A DNA stretch of 9,729 bases, taken from assembly GCA_900766655.1 (NCBI GenBank), contig CAAFWE010000253.1:1-9729 (forward strand), in the 5' to 3' direction. This document shows, one piece after another, positions 1 through 5,255 of the stretch (position 1 is its first letter; each line of letters opens with the position of its first letter). The stretch comes from an uncultured Alistipes sp. Its GTDB lineage: Bacteria; Bacteroidota; Bacteroidia; Bacteroidales; Rikenellaceae. The notes under the pieces were generated by a model. The model had not been told where the DNA came from and made no database searches. It saw only the letters and a program-made list of their open reading frames with translations. The translations under genes were made by a program, and so were the position numbers.

Positions 1-45
1 GAGTGTCAAGGCAGCAAACATTAGAAATAGAAACGATTTTTTCAT
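1..45 (-). CDS. N-terminus of an exported protein (partial)
   Basis: The minus strand opens an ATG at 45 and reads MKKSFLFLMFAALTL off the left edge of the window. Two lysines followed by a hydrophobic run are a typical signal-peptide start. The frame is open to the edge and a good Bacteroidota promoter lies about 45 bases upstream, so this is probably a real gene start rather than chance. Its function cannot be told from 15 residues. It is divergent from the PHP phosphoesterase gene and shares a 140-base regulatory region with it. Confidence 0.6.
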   Translation of the reverse strand, partial: MKKSFLFLMFAALTL

Positions 46-88
46 AAAGTGTTTATAATATTGGTTGTGTATATCTCCACTATCTGGA

Positions 89-117
89 CAAAGGTAACAC
101 TTTTTTTGCTCTTTTAA
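89..117 (-). promoter_or_regulatory. Promoter for the leftward partial gene
   Basis: Read on the minus strand, TACCTTTG (96 to 89) matches the Bacteroidota -7 consensus TAnnTTTG. A TTTTGC box lies about 21 bases upstream at the -33 position (around 114-119). Transcription would start near 83, giving a leader of about 40 bases before the ATG at 45. Confidence 0.6.
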
Positions 118-150
118 GCAAAACTATTCGATAAATCACGAATAATTTCG

Positions 151-158
151 TAATTTTG
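151..158 (+). promoter_or_regulatory. -7 box for the PHP phosphoesterase gene
   Basis: TAATTTTG matches TAnnTTTG exactly, 27 bases before the ATG at 186. No clear -33 box is visible. The A-rich leader (ttaacacacaaaact) lacks a Shine-Dalgarno sequence, as is usual in Bacteroidota. Confidence 0.6.
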
Positions 159-185
159 CATTAACAACACTTAACACACAAAACT

Positions 186-1331
186 ATGAAGAAAGTATTA
201 TTATTCGTATTGGGTATCTCGTTGAGTTACTCAGTATTTGCACAAGAGTATCACACTCACTATCAGAGCCGAACTGAGCCTCAGACTCTCCTTCCAATCG
301 GCACTGCACCTCGTTCTACTCGTCAAGAGATCATCCTTCCGAAGGTGAACGGATACAACCTCTACTCGGCAGACTTGCACATCCACACCACCTACTCGGA
401 CGGCGTACTCAATGTGAAGGGTCGCACCGACGAGGCTTGGCGCGATGGCTTGGACATCATCGTCGCTACCGACCATATGTCTATCCGCCCTGTCAAGGAT
501 ACAGAGGGTCAGCAGACCCCTGCCGATGTTGTGGCAAAGCGTGGCGCACGCGTGGCGAAGGCGGTTACCGATGTTGTGAAGATGGCAGAGAAGTACGGTC
601 TTTTGGTTATCCCTGGCGTGGAGTTGACCGGTGACGCAAAAACTCAGGGCCACTTCAACGCCCTCTTTACCACCGACAACAAGACTATCTACAACTACGA
701 CGGTATTCAGTCGATTCGCAACGCTCGCGCTCAAGGCGCCTTGATTATGCACAACCACCCAGGCTGGCGACACAAGACCTTGGAGAGAACTCCATTCGAG
801 GAGCAGGTCTATGCCGAGAAGTTGGTCGATGGCGTTGAGATTATGAACGGTTTCTACTTCTACCCTCGCGCTATCGAGGAGGCAAAGGCTCGCAAGTGGT
901 TTATGGCGGCTACCACCGATATCCACTACACAACAGCTCAGCAGTACAATGCAAATGGCCACCTTCGCAATATGACCATCGTATTTGCCAAGGATTTGAC
1001 CCTGAAGGATGTACGCGAGAGTTTGGAGGCACGCCGCACTTTGGCATACTCGTTTGGCGTACTCGCTGGCGAGGAGGCTCTCCTGAAGGAGTTCTTCACC
1101 GCATCAATCCAGGCCAAGAAGATCTTGACAAGCAAGAAGACCACAAGCGTGCAGCTGACCAACACAACCTCGCTCCCATTCGTTATCCGTGTGGGCAAGG
1201 GCAACCCAACTGTACTCCCTGCATTCTCGTCGGTTATTGTTTCGGCTCGCACAGGCAAGCCAGTGGACTGCACCGTACTCAGTATGTGGTCGGGTATGGA
1301 TCAGCACCCAGTCGTTAAGATTAAGTACTAA
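186..1331 (+). CDS. Secreted PHP-domain metal-dependent phosphoesterase
   Basis: The 381-residue product begins with a signal peptide ending near SVFAQ (residues 1-20), so it should act outside the cytoplasm. Residues 58-250 carry the PHP-fold metal-site motifs: DLHIHT (H65, H67), YSDG (D72), TDH (D96, H97), GVE (E146), GHF (H156), MHNHPG (H189, H191) and TDIH (D245, H247). PHP enzymes hydrolyse phosphoester bonds with two or three metal ions; the family includes histidinol phosphatase and nucleic-acid or nucleotide phosphatases. The substrate here cannot be inferred. Residues about 300-381 form a separate, probably beta-rich C-terminal region without recognised motifs. The gene looks monocistronic: own -7 box upstream and a terminator directly after. 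All expected metal ligands are present, so it is probably active. Confidence 0.88.
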   Translation: MKKVLLFVLGISLSYSVFAQEYHTHYQSRTEPQTLLPIGTAPRSTRQEIILPKVNGYNLYSADLHIHTTYSDGVLNVKGRTDEAWRDGLDIIVATDHMSIRPVKDTEGQQTPADVVAKRGARVAKAVTDVVKMAEKYGLLVIPGVELTGDAKTQGHFNALFTTDNKTIYNYDGIQSIRNARAQGALIMHNHPGWRHKTLERTPFEEQVYAEKLVDGVEIMNGFYFYPRAIEEAKARKWFMAATTDIHYTTAQQYNANGHLRNMTIVFAKDLTLKDVRESLEARRTLAYSFGVLAGEEALLKEFFTASIQAKKILTSKKTTSVQLTNTTSLPFVIRVGKGNPTVLPAFSSVIVSARTGKPVDCTVLSMWSGMDQHPVVKIKY

Positions 1332-1354
1332 TCCTACGCTAATATCCGTTACAG

Positions 1355-1387
1355 AGAGTGTCCATTGAGTTGGGCACTCTTTTTTTT
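1355..1387 (+). terminator. Intrinsic terminator after the PHP gene
   Basis: AGAGTGTCC (1355-1363) pairs with GGGCACTCT (1372-1380) across an 8-base loop, with one G-T pair, followed directly by seven T. Confidence 0.88.
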
Positions 1388-1427
1388 GTTGTAAAATTGC
1401 GCTTCAGATGCATTTTTAGTGATTTTC

Positions 1428-1460
1428 TTGCGCTGGTTTGTAAATATTTTCTTATATTTG
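1428..1460 (+). promoter_or_regulatory. argR promoter
   Basis: TATATTTG (1453-1460) matches TAnnTTTG exactly. A TTG (1428-1430) 22 bases upstream is a plausible -33 box; a second TTTG at 1437-1440 is too close. No clear ARG-box palindrome is visible around it, so autoregulation cannot be claimed. Confidence 0.6.
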
Positions 1461-1470
1461 CAGTACGCGA

Positions 1471-1500
1471 ATTAACACACAAATTAACACACAAATTAAC
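1471..1500 (+). repeat. 12-bp tandem repeat in the argR leader
   Basis: ATTAACACACAA occurs twice perfectly (1471-1482, 1483-1494), followed by a half copy ATTAAC (1495-1500), ending three bases before the argR start codon. The repeat occupies almost the whole 5' untranslated region. A similar ttaacacacaaa string lies in front of the PHP gene, so part of the motif may be a generic A-rich leader. Confidence 0.85.
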
Positions 1501-1503
1501 CAT

Positions 1504-1974
1504 ATGGGAAACAAAACAGAACGATTGAACCTCATCAAGCGTATTGTTGGTAAGGAGTTGATTGGCTCGCAGGAGGATCTTATCAAGCGTCTTGCGGATC
1601 ACGGTATTCAGGCGACACAGAGCACCTTGTCGCGTGATTTCAAGGAGATTAACATATCTAAAATGCCACACCCCGACAAGGGTTACATCTATGTCTTGAG
1701 CGAGAAGATAGGTGCCGAAATCGTCACCAACACCGCTAATATTGCCGATGCAGTACTCAGCATCAAGTTCTCGCACAATATCGCAGTCATCGCCACCAAG
1801 TCGGGCTACGCAAGTGCCATCTCGGTGATTATCGATGGCCGCAAGAGCAAGGATATCCTCGGCACCATCGCTGGCGACAACAACATCTTGCTTATCCTCC
1901 ACGAGGAGGCTACCCACGAGGATGTATTGGCACAGATGAGCGCAATGTTCCCAGCCCTCCGCTACACGGAGTAA
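1504..1974 (+). CDS. argR: Arginine repressor ArgR
   Basis: The 156-residue product has the full length and both domains of ArgR/AhrC. The N-terminal winged helix-turn-helix spans about residues 5-70, with QEDLIKRLADHGIQATQSTL followed by SRDFKEI. The C-terminal arginine-binding and oligomerisation domain spans about 80-150, with the signature GTIAGDNNILLIL. ArgR is a hexameric regulator that uses arginine as corepressor and binds ARG boxes to control arginine biosynthesis and breakdown. The ATG at 1504 gives the usual family start (KTERLNLIKRIV). No arginine-pathway gene is adjacent: the gene has its own promoter and strong terminator and appears to stand alone, so its targets lie elsewhere. 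Confidence 0.95.
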   Translation: MGNKTERLNLIKRIVGKELIGSQEDLIKRLADHGIQATQSTLSRDFKEINISKMPHPDKGYIYVLSEKIGAEIVTNTANIADAVLSIKFSHNIAVIATKSGYASAISVIIDGRKSKDILGTIAGDNNILLILHEEATHEDVLAQMSAMFPALRYTE

Positions 1975-2000
1975 GCAACCAGACGGGAGACATTAAAGAG

Positions 2001-2037
2001 AAAACTGCTATCCACTTTCGGGTAGCAGTTTTTTTTG
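2001..2037 (+). terminator. Intrinsic terminator after argR
   Basis: AAAACTGCTATCC (2001-2013) pairs with GGGTAGCAGTTTT (2020-2032), with one T-G pair and a short loop, ending in eight or more T. The A-tract on the left arm means it could also stop leftward transcription. Confidence 0.93.
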
Positions 2038-2042
2038 CTGGA

Positions 2043-2060
2043 GATAGGATAGGATAGGAT
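2043..2060. repeat. GATAG microsatellite
   Basis: Three perfect tandem copies of GATAG plus GAT, just after the argR terminator. Not coding. Likely slippage-prone, with no evident role. Confidence 0.8.
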
Positions 2061-2088
2061 GAGTCAGCCTACCCCACAACCCCACACA

Positions 2089-2157
2089 TTAGGCTATTTT
2101 TGTGAAAGCAAGGTAAATGAGCATTTCGCTATCCGCAGATTTGTGCAAAAAGAGTCA
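2089..2157. repeat. Intergenic palindromic repeat, short unit
   Basis: This 69-bp unit begins TTAGGCTATTTTTGTG and ends GTGCAAAAAGAGTCA, the same ends as the next unit. Inside are GCAAGG and CCGCAG flanking a small palindrome, AAATGAGCATTT. The two ends are themselves imperfect inverted repeats (ggctatttttgtg against the complement of gtgcaaaaagagtc). It resembles a small dispersed non-coding element. The stretch 2038-2292 holds no gene. Confidence 0.7.
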
Positions 2158-2169
2158 CCCACCACCACA

Positions 2170-2294
2170 AAAAAATCATTTTTATTAGGCTATTTTTGTG
2201 CGTTGCAAGGCGTTGATTCCGCAGCATAGTAGCCTATGTGAGGAAATCAACGACCGCAGCAAGGTGCAAAAAGAGTCAATAAAAATGATTTTTT
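2170..2294. repeat. Intergenic palindromic repeat, long unit with 17-bp inverted ends
   Basis: A perfect 17-bp inverted repeat (AAAAAATCATTTTTATT at 2170-2186 and its complement at 2278-2294) encloses a second unit (2185-2278) with the same ends as the short unit. Its centre is a nested hairpin: CGTTGATTCC (2211-2220) with GGAAATCAACG (2242-2252, one bulge) outside CATAG (2225-2229) and CTATG (2234-2238). The right end overlaps the pth stop codon, so on the minus strand the element supplies the 3' end of the rplY-pth transcript and may terminate it. The form suggests a miniature mobile or REP-like element. Confidence 0.75.
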
Positions 2295-2856
2295 ACTTTT
2301 TGTTGAAAGCATTCATCGTCCGCTCCAACCCTACGGAAACGTAGGAGAGAATTGCGTCGCTGAATACTTTGAGACGCTCGTCGAGCTTTTCGCGCTCCTC
2401 GGCAGTCCACTCGCCAAGCACATAGTCGACTTGATGACCGCGAGCGAAGTCGCCTCCGATGCCAAAGCGCATACGAGCATAGTCCTCACCACCAAGTAGT
2501 TCGGTGATGTTCTTGAGTCCGTTGTGACCACCTGCACTACCCTTCTTACGCATACGAAGCTCGCCAAAGTTGAGGGCGATATCGTCGACTACTACAAGGA
2601 GCTGCGCCTTGTCTATCTTGAGCTCGGTGAGCCAATAACGCACCGCCTTGCCAGAGAGGTTCATATAGGTGGAGGGTTTCAGCAGAGTTACGATATGGCC
2701 ACGATGACGGAACTCCGCAACCGCACCATAACGCCCCGAAACAAAAGAGGTGTTGGTCTCGGCAGCAAGCCGATCCAACACCTTGAAACCTATGTTGTGG
2801 CGAGTCTCGGCATACTCTGCACCGATATTACCCAAGCCGACAACCAGATATTTCAT
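2293..2856 (-). CDS. pth: Peptidyl-tRNA hydrolase
   Basis: The 187-residue cytosolic enzyme cleaves the ester bond of peptidyl-tRNAs released prematurely from ribosomes and so recycles tRNA. Length and sequence fit bacterial Pth throughout. Residues known to matter in the E. coli enzyme can be placed: N10 in VVGLGNIG, catalytic H20 in RHNIGF, N66 in TYMNLSG, D91/D92 in VVVDDIAL, and N112 in SAGGHNGLKN. The gene follows rplY after 23 bases on the same strand, an rplY-pth pairing common in bacteria, and probably shares its transcript. The stop codon overlaps the end of a palindromic repeat by two bases. Confidence 0.97.
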   Translation of the reverse strand: MKYLVVGLGNIGAEYAETRHNIGFKVLDRLAAETNTSFVSGRYGAVAEFRHRGHIVTLLKPSTYMNLSGKAVRYWLTELKIDKAQLLVVVDDIALNFGELRMRKKGSAGGHNGLKNITELLGGEDYARMRFGIGGDFARGHQVDYVLGEWTAEEREKLDERLKVFSDAILSYVSVGLERTMNAFNKK

Positions 2857-2879
2857 AACTCTCAGTTATAAGCTATCGC

Positions 2880-3449
2880 TTACTGCTGGTTAGCAGCACC
2901 ACGCGAAGCACGAGTTACACGAACAGCGCAAACTGCCTGAGTAGCTGGCGAGAGGAACTTCAAGCCCTCGAATGCGAGGTCACCTACGAAGATGGTCTGA
3001 CCAACCTTCAAAGGAGTTACATCAACAACCAACTCGTCTGGAAGATTCTCCATCAAGCCGCTAACAACCAACTTACGAGCCGAGAGAGCCAACTTACCAC
3101 CGATCTTAACACCCTCTGCGTTACCAGTGAGGCGAACTGGGAGAGCGATTGCTACTGGCTGACCATCAACTACGCGGTAGAAATCTACGTGGAGAACCTG
3201 CTCACGAATTGGGTGGAACTGCGACTCACGCATAACAGCCTTCTCGATCTTACCGTTGAAATCCAACTCTACGATGAATGAGCTTGGAGTGTAGATCAAC
3301 GAGCGGAGCTCCTTCTCATCAACAACAAATGCTACGTTCTCACCTGCACCATAGAGGTTGCAAGGTACCAAACCCTGGCGACGAGCAGCCTTAGCTGCCT
3401 TCTTACCGAACTCTGTACGGAGCTCAGCCTTCAAAGTCAAATGCTTCAT
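2880..3449 (-). CDS. rplY: Large-subunit ribosomal protein L25, CTC (long) form
   Basis: The 189-residue product has the N-terminal 5S-rRNA-binding L25 domain (about 1-92: GKKAAKAARRQGLVPCNLYG, later REVLHVDFYRV-like REQVLHVDFYRV) and the C-terminal TL5/CTC beta domain (about 95-180). This is the long form found in many bacteria rather than the short E. coli form. It binds 5S rRNA in the central protuberance of the 50S subunit. It is the first gene of a probable two-gene operon with pth. Its promoter is clear and the leader is about 90 bases, with a short reading frame and a hairpin that may regulate it (separate entries). Confidence 0.95.
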   Translation of the reverse strand: MKHLTLKAELRTEFGKKAAKAARRQGLVPCNLYGAGENVAFVVDEKELRSLIYTPSSFIVELDFNGKIEKAVMRESQFHPIREQVLHVDFYRVVDGQPVAIALPVRLTGNAEGVKIGGKLALSARKLVVSGLMENLPDELVVDVTPLKVGQTIFVGDLAFEGLKFLSPATQAVCAVRVTRASRGAANQQ

Positions 3450-3486
3450 AATTGTTTAATTTTTAATGTGTTACCTTGGGCGGCAC

Positions 3487-3534
3487 TCAACTTTTACCCG
3501 CAGTAAAAGTCCCATAACCGCTTGCATTTTTCAT
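3487..3534 (-). CDS. Candidate leader peptide upstream of rplY
   Basis: On the minus strand, between the rplY promoter and the rplY start, an ATG at 3534 opens MKNASGYGTFTAGKS and stops with TGA at 3487-3489. The last seven sense codons coincide exactly with a perfect hairpin, so ribosomes translating this frame would melt it. There is no independent proof that it is translated; a 15-codon frame can occur by chance. No amino-acid run of the kind used in biosynthetic attenuators is present. Confidence 0.35.
   Translation of the reverse strand: MKNASGYGTFTAGKS
3490..3510 (-). promoter_or_regulatory. Hairpin in the rplY leader
   Basis: On the transcribed strand ACTTTTAC pairs perfectly with GTAAAAGT around a five-base TGCGG loop. 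No T-tract follows, so it is not a standard terminator. It lies about 40 bases before the rplY start codon and is a candidate protein-binding or attenuation element for ribosomal-protein control. Confidence 0.5.
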
Positions 3535-3544
3535 AATTCGGCCA

Positions 3545-3576
3545 CAAAGATACAAAAAATTTTGAGAATCAAAAAT
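3545..3576 (-). promoter_or_regulatory. rplY-pth promoter
   Basis: On the minus strand TATCTTTG (3552 to 3545) matches TAnnTTTG, with TTTG about 17 bases upstream as the -33 box. It gives a leader of roughly 90 bases before the rplY ATG at 3449. Confidence 0.75.
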
Positions 3577-3647
3577 TAAGTGTCGAGATTTTTTGCAACA
3601 GCCTTGATTTGGAGTGGTTAAGCAAAAAATTTTGACGAAATTTATTA

Positions 3648-3685
3648 TTTGACAAGAGTTGTCAAAACGAGGTAATACCTTTGCA
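3648..3685 (+). promoter_or_regulatory. Promoter with inverted repeat for the small-protein operon
   Basis: TACCTTTG (3676-3683) is a good -7 box, 18 bases before the ATG at 3702. Upstream, TTTGACAA-GAG-TTGTCAAA (3648-3666) is a perfect 8-bp inverted repeat at the -33 position and could be an operator or an extended promoter element. The transposase promoter at 4218-4253 has the same layout and 26 of 36 identical bases. Confidence 0.6.
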
Positions 3686-3701
3686 TTGTCAAACCAATAA
3701 A

Positions 3702-3836
3702 ATGAGTAGAGTTATGATGGATATTTTGATTTCAACAGTGGAGATAGTAGCAAAGTTGGCAGTAGTGGTTGCTATGTTGGGTTCGTGTGCCGCTATATAT
3801 ATTAATGATAAGGATAGCGCAAAGGGCGAGGCGTAG
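3702..3836 (+). CDS. Small membrane protein, 44 residues (hypothetical)
   Basis: The 44-residue product starts MSRVMMDILIST. It has one hydrophobic segment (about 14-36, with AVVVAMLGSCAAIYI) and a short charged tail, NDKDSAKGEA. LGSC resembles a lipobox, but the cysteine is at residue 29, deep in the hydrophobic stretch, so a plain membrane anchor is as likely as a lipoprotein. A well-formed promoter sits just upstream, which supports a real gene. It stops at TAG (3834-3836), and the next small gene begins one codon later in the same frame. No family recognised. The pair may be translationally coupled, or once a single gene. Confidence 0.5.
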   Translation: MSRVMMDILISTVEIVAKLAVVVAMLGSCAAIYINDKDSAKGEA

Positions 3837-3839
3837 AAG

Positions 3840-4010
3840 ATGGTTATCGTAGGATTGATTCTGCTTGCCACCGCCATTGCAGTGGTCGTGACGCTTTGGA
3901 CAACGAGGAGACGAGGCGTTGTCGAGGAGTGGTGTCCGCACGGGTATGACGACTTTGGTTGTCAGCCGTGTTGCCCACTCTATAGGGATTGTTGGGGTGA
4001 GGATCAATAG
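3840..4010 (+). CDS. Small cysteine-rich membrane protein, 56 residues (hypothetical)
   Basis: The 56-residue product has an N-terminal transmembrane segment (about 2-20, VIVGLILLATAIAVVVTLW), a basic TTRRRG stop that suggests the C-terminus faces the cytoplasm, and a tail with five cysteines (C32, C41, C44, C45, C51) plus H34. C32-x-H34 and C41-x2-C44 could bind a metal. The ATG lies one codon after the preceding TAG in the same frame, so expression probably depends on coupling or reinitiation. A strong hairpin begins directly after the stop codon, consistent with the end of a real transcript. No family recognised. Confidence 0.5.
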   Translation: MVIVGLILLATAIAVVVTLWTTRRRGVVEEWCPHGYDDFGCQPCCPLYRDCWGEDQ

Positions 4011-4042
4011 AGAAAGTCGGGCATTGCTGTCCGACTTTCTTA
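4011..4042 (+). terminator. Terminator hairpin of the small-protein operon, split by the transposon
   Basis: AGAAAGTCGGGCA (4011-4023) pairs with TGTCCGACTTTCT (4028-4040) around TTGC, a 13-bp stem with one G-T pair, starting right after the stop codon. In the uninterrupted site the stem would be followed by TATTGGTTTT, now displaced to 6922 onward. The hairpin lay between convergent genes and may have served both directions. Confidence 0.75.
4035..4042. repeat. Target-site duplication, left copy
   Basis: CTTTCTTA directly abuts the transposon's left end and is identical to 6915-6922 at the right end. Eight bases is the duplication length known for the IS1595 family. Confidence 0.93.
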
Positions 4043-4074
4043 GGCAACGATATAGATGTTGACCCAGAAAAATC
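4043..4074 (+). repeat. Left terminal inverted repeat of the transposon
   Basis: Starts GGCAACGATATAG and continues through ATGTTGACCCAGAAAAATC. Against the complement of 6884-6914 it differs at the third base (C/T) and by one A in the A-run. Confidence 0.93.
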
Positions 4075-4112
4075 TCTCAACTGATAGAAAGTTGAGGGAT
4101 TTTTTTCTTTTT
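4068..4112. terminator. Bidirectional terminator just inside the transposon's left end
   Basis: AAAAATCTCTCAAC (4068-4081) pairs with GTTGAGGGATTTTT (4091-4104) around a nine-base loop, a 14-bp stem with one T-G pair, with A-tract and T-tract on the two sides. It should block incoming transcription from the small-protein operon from reaching the transposase gene, a common self-limiting device of insertion sequences. Confidence 0.85.
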
Positions 4113-4184
4113 AGTCTGGACTTTTACCCGTAGAAACCCTATTATTTGTTTACAAAGATATTGGTACTGTGAAAATACTTAAAA

Positions 4185-4210
4185 ATCTAGTAACAATCTA
4201 GCTACTAGAT
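4185..4210. promoter_or_regulatory. ATCTAG dyad upstream of the transposase promoter
   Basis: ATCTAGTA (4185-4192) and TACTAGAT (4203-4210) form a perfect 8-bp inverted repeat, and a third ATCTAG (4196-4201) forms an alternative pair with CTAGAT (4205-4210). It ends about eight bases before the promoter region and is a candidate operator or transposase-binding site. Function inferred only. Confidence 0.4.
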
Positions 4211-4217
4211 AGTTATG

Positions 4218-4253
4218 TGACAGAAGTTGTCAAAATAGTGCCGTATCTTTGCA
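4218..4253 (+). promoter_or_regulatory. Transposase promoter
   Basis: TATCTTTG (4244-4251) matches TAnnTTTG, 29 bases before the ATG at 4281. TGACA-GAAGT-TGTCA (4218-4232) forms a partial inverted repeat upstream. Spacing and sequence closely match the promoter at 3648-3685. Confidence 0.65.
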
Positions 4254-4280
4254 GTATAAAACAAGTAAACAGGTAGTATT

Positions 4281-5255
4281 ATGATAGATTTCAGAAATTT
4301 CAACAGTCTTATCGCTCTCACAGCATACTTCAACTCCGAGAAAGTGTGCAGACAGGCAATCATTGAAAGTCGTTGGGTGGATGGTGATGTTGTATGTCCA
4401 TATTGCGGGGAGCATCATTGCGTAGAAAGAACTGATGGTAGATTCCGTTGCAAGAGTTGTAAAAGAAACTTCTCTTGCTTGGTGGGTACTATCTTTGAGA
4501 ATACCAAACTTCCACTTATTAAGTGGTTTCTTGCTATGTATCTTATATCTTCCAATAAGAAGGGTGTTAGTAGTCACCAGCTGAGTCGTGATATTGATGT
4601 TACACAATCTACTGCTTGGTATATGTTGCAGAAGATTCGTTTGCTCTACCCACAAAGTGATGCAGACTACTTTGAGGGTGTTGTAGAGTGTGATGAGGTA
4701 TATATTGGCGGTAAGGAGAAGTGGAAGCACAAGTCTATGAAGACTCCTCATACGCAGGGTCGCTCTACCAAAACAAAGACCCCTGTGTTTGGTATGATGG
4801 AGAGATGTGTTATTATCAACGAGAAGGGTGAAGAAGAGAAGACTACCTATGTTCACGCCTTTGTAGTGGATAATACCAATAGAGATACTTTACAACCAAT
4901 CATTGAGCAGTTTGTTGTAGAGGGTTCAACAGTTATTACTGACGAGTTGTCGGCATATAGAGGATTGAGTCAGAAGGGATATAACCACTTTATAGTGAAT
5001 CACGGAGCACAAGAGTATGCTAATGGGGATATATTCACCAACTCTATTGAGGGATTTTGGAGTCATTTCAGAAGAATGATTTCGGGGTGTTATCACGATG
5101 TATCAGACGAGCATCTTCAGTCATACATTGATGAGGCTTGTTTCCGTTGGAATACACGAAAAATGAGCGAATCGGAGAGATTCGCCTATATGTTCTCAAT
5201 GTCCATTGGTATGGTGTACAAATGGACTGATATTAAGGTTGGGTTGTGCGTTTAA
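4281..5255 (+). CDS. IS1595-family (ISXO2-like) transposase
   Basis: The 324-residue product is full length for the family. An N-terminal zinc ribbon is visible (CPYC at 39-42, CKSC at 57-60), followed by the typical GTIFENTKLPLIKWFLAMYL and a helix-turn-helix-like stretch (about 94-120, GVSSHQLSRDIDVTQSTAWY). The ISXO2-like DDE domain follows: VECDE (D138) with YIGGKEK, ITDEL (D221) with SAY, VNHGAQEY, and TNSIEGFW (N254/E257) with the final HLQSYIDEACFRWNTR block. It cuts and joins DNA at the terminal inverted repeats. Reading frame and acidic residues are intact, so activity is plausible. Promoter and shielding terminator lie upstream; the element's 8-bp duplication matches the family. Confidence 0.95.
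   Translation: MIDFRNFNSLIALTAYFNSEKVCRQAIIESRWVDGDVVCPYCGEHHCVERTDGRFRCKSCKRNFSCLVGTIFENTKLPLIKWFLAMYLISSNKKGVSSHQLSRDIDVTQSTAWYMLQKIRLLYPQSDADYFEGVVECDEVYIGGKEKWKHKSMKTPHTQGRSTKTKTPVFGMMERCVIINEKGEEEKTTYVHAFVVDNTNRDTLQPIIEQFVVEGSTVITDELSAYRGLSQKGYNHFIVNHGAQEYANGDIFTNSIEGFWSHFRRMISGCYHDVSDEHLQSYIDEACFRWNTRKMSESERFAYMFSMSIGMVYKWTDIKVGLCV

Noticed and set aside
231..962. Long open frame on the minus strand opposite the PHP gene
   Set aside because: It lies wholly within a gene with clear metal-site motifs, has no recognisable domains or promoter, and reflects codon composition of the other strand.
3689..4080. Several minus-strand open frames across the small-protein operon
   Set aside because: They have no promoter or recognisable domain, and the plus strand has promoter, hydrophobic frames and terminator in the right order.
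3490..4130. Shared 11-mer acttttacccg in the rplY leader and inside the transposon (about 4121)
   Set aside because: Only the leader copy forms a hairpin and the flanks do not align, so chance is the simplest reading.
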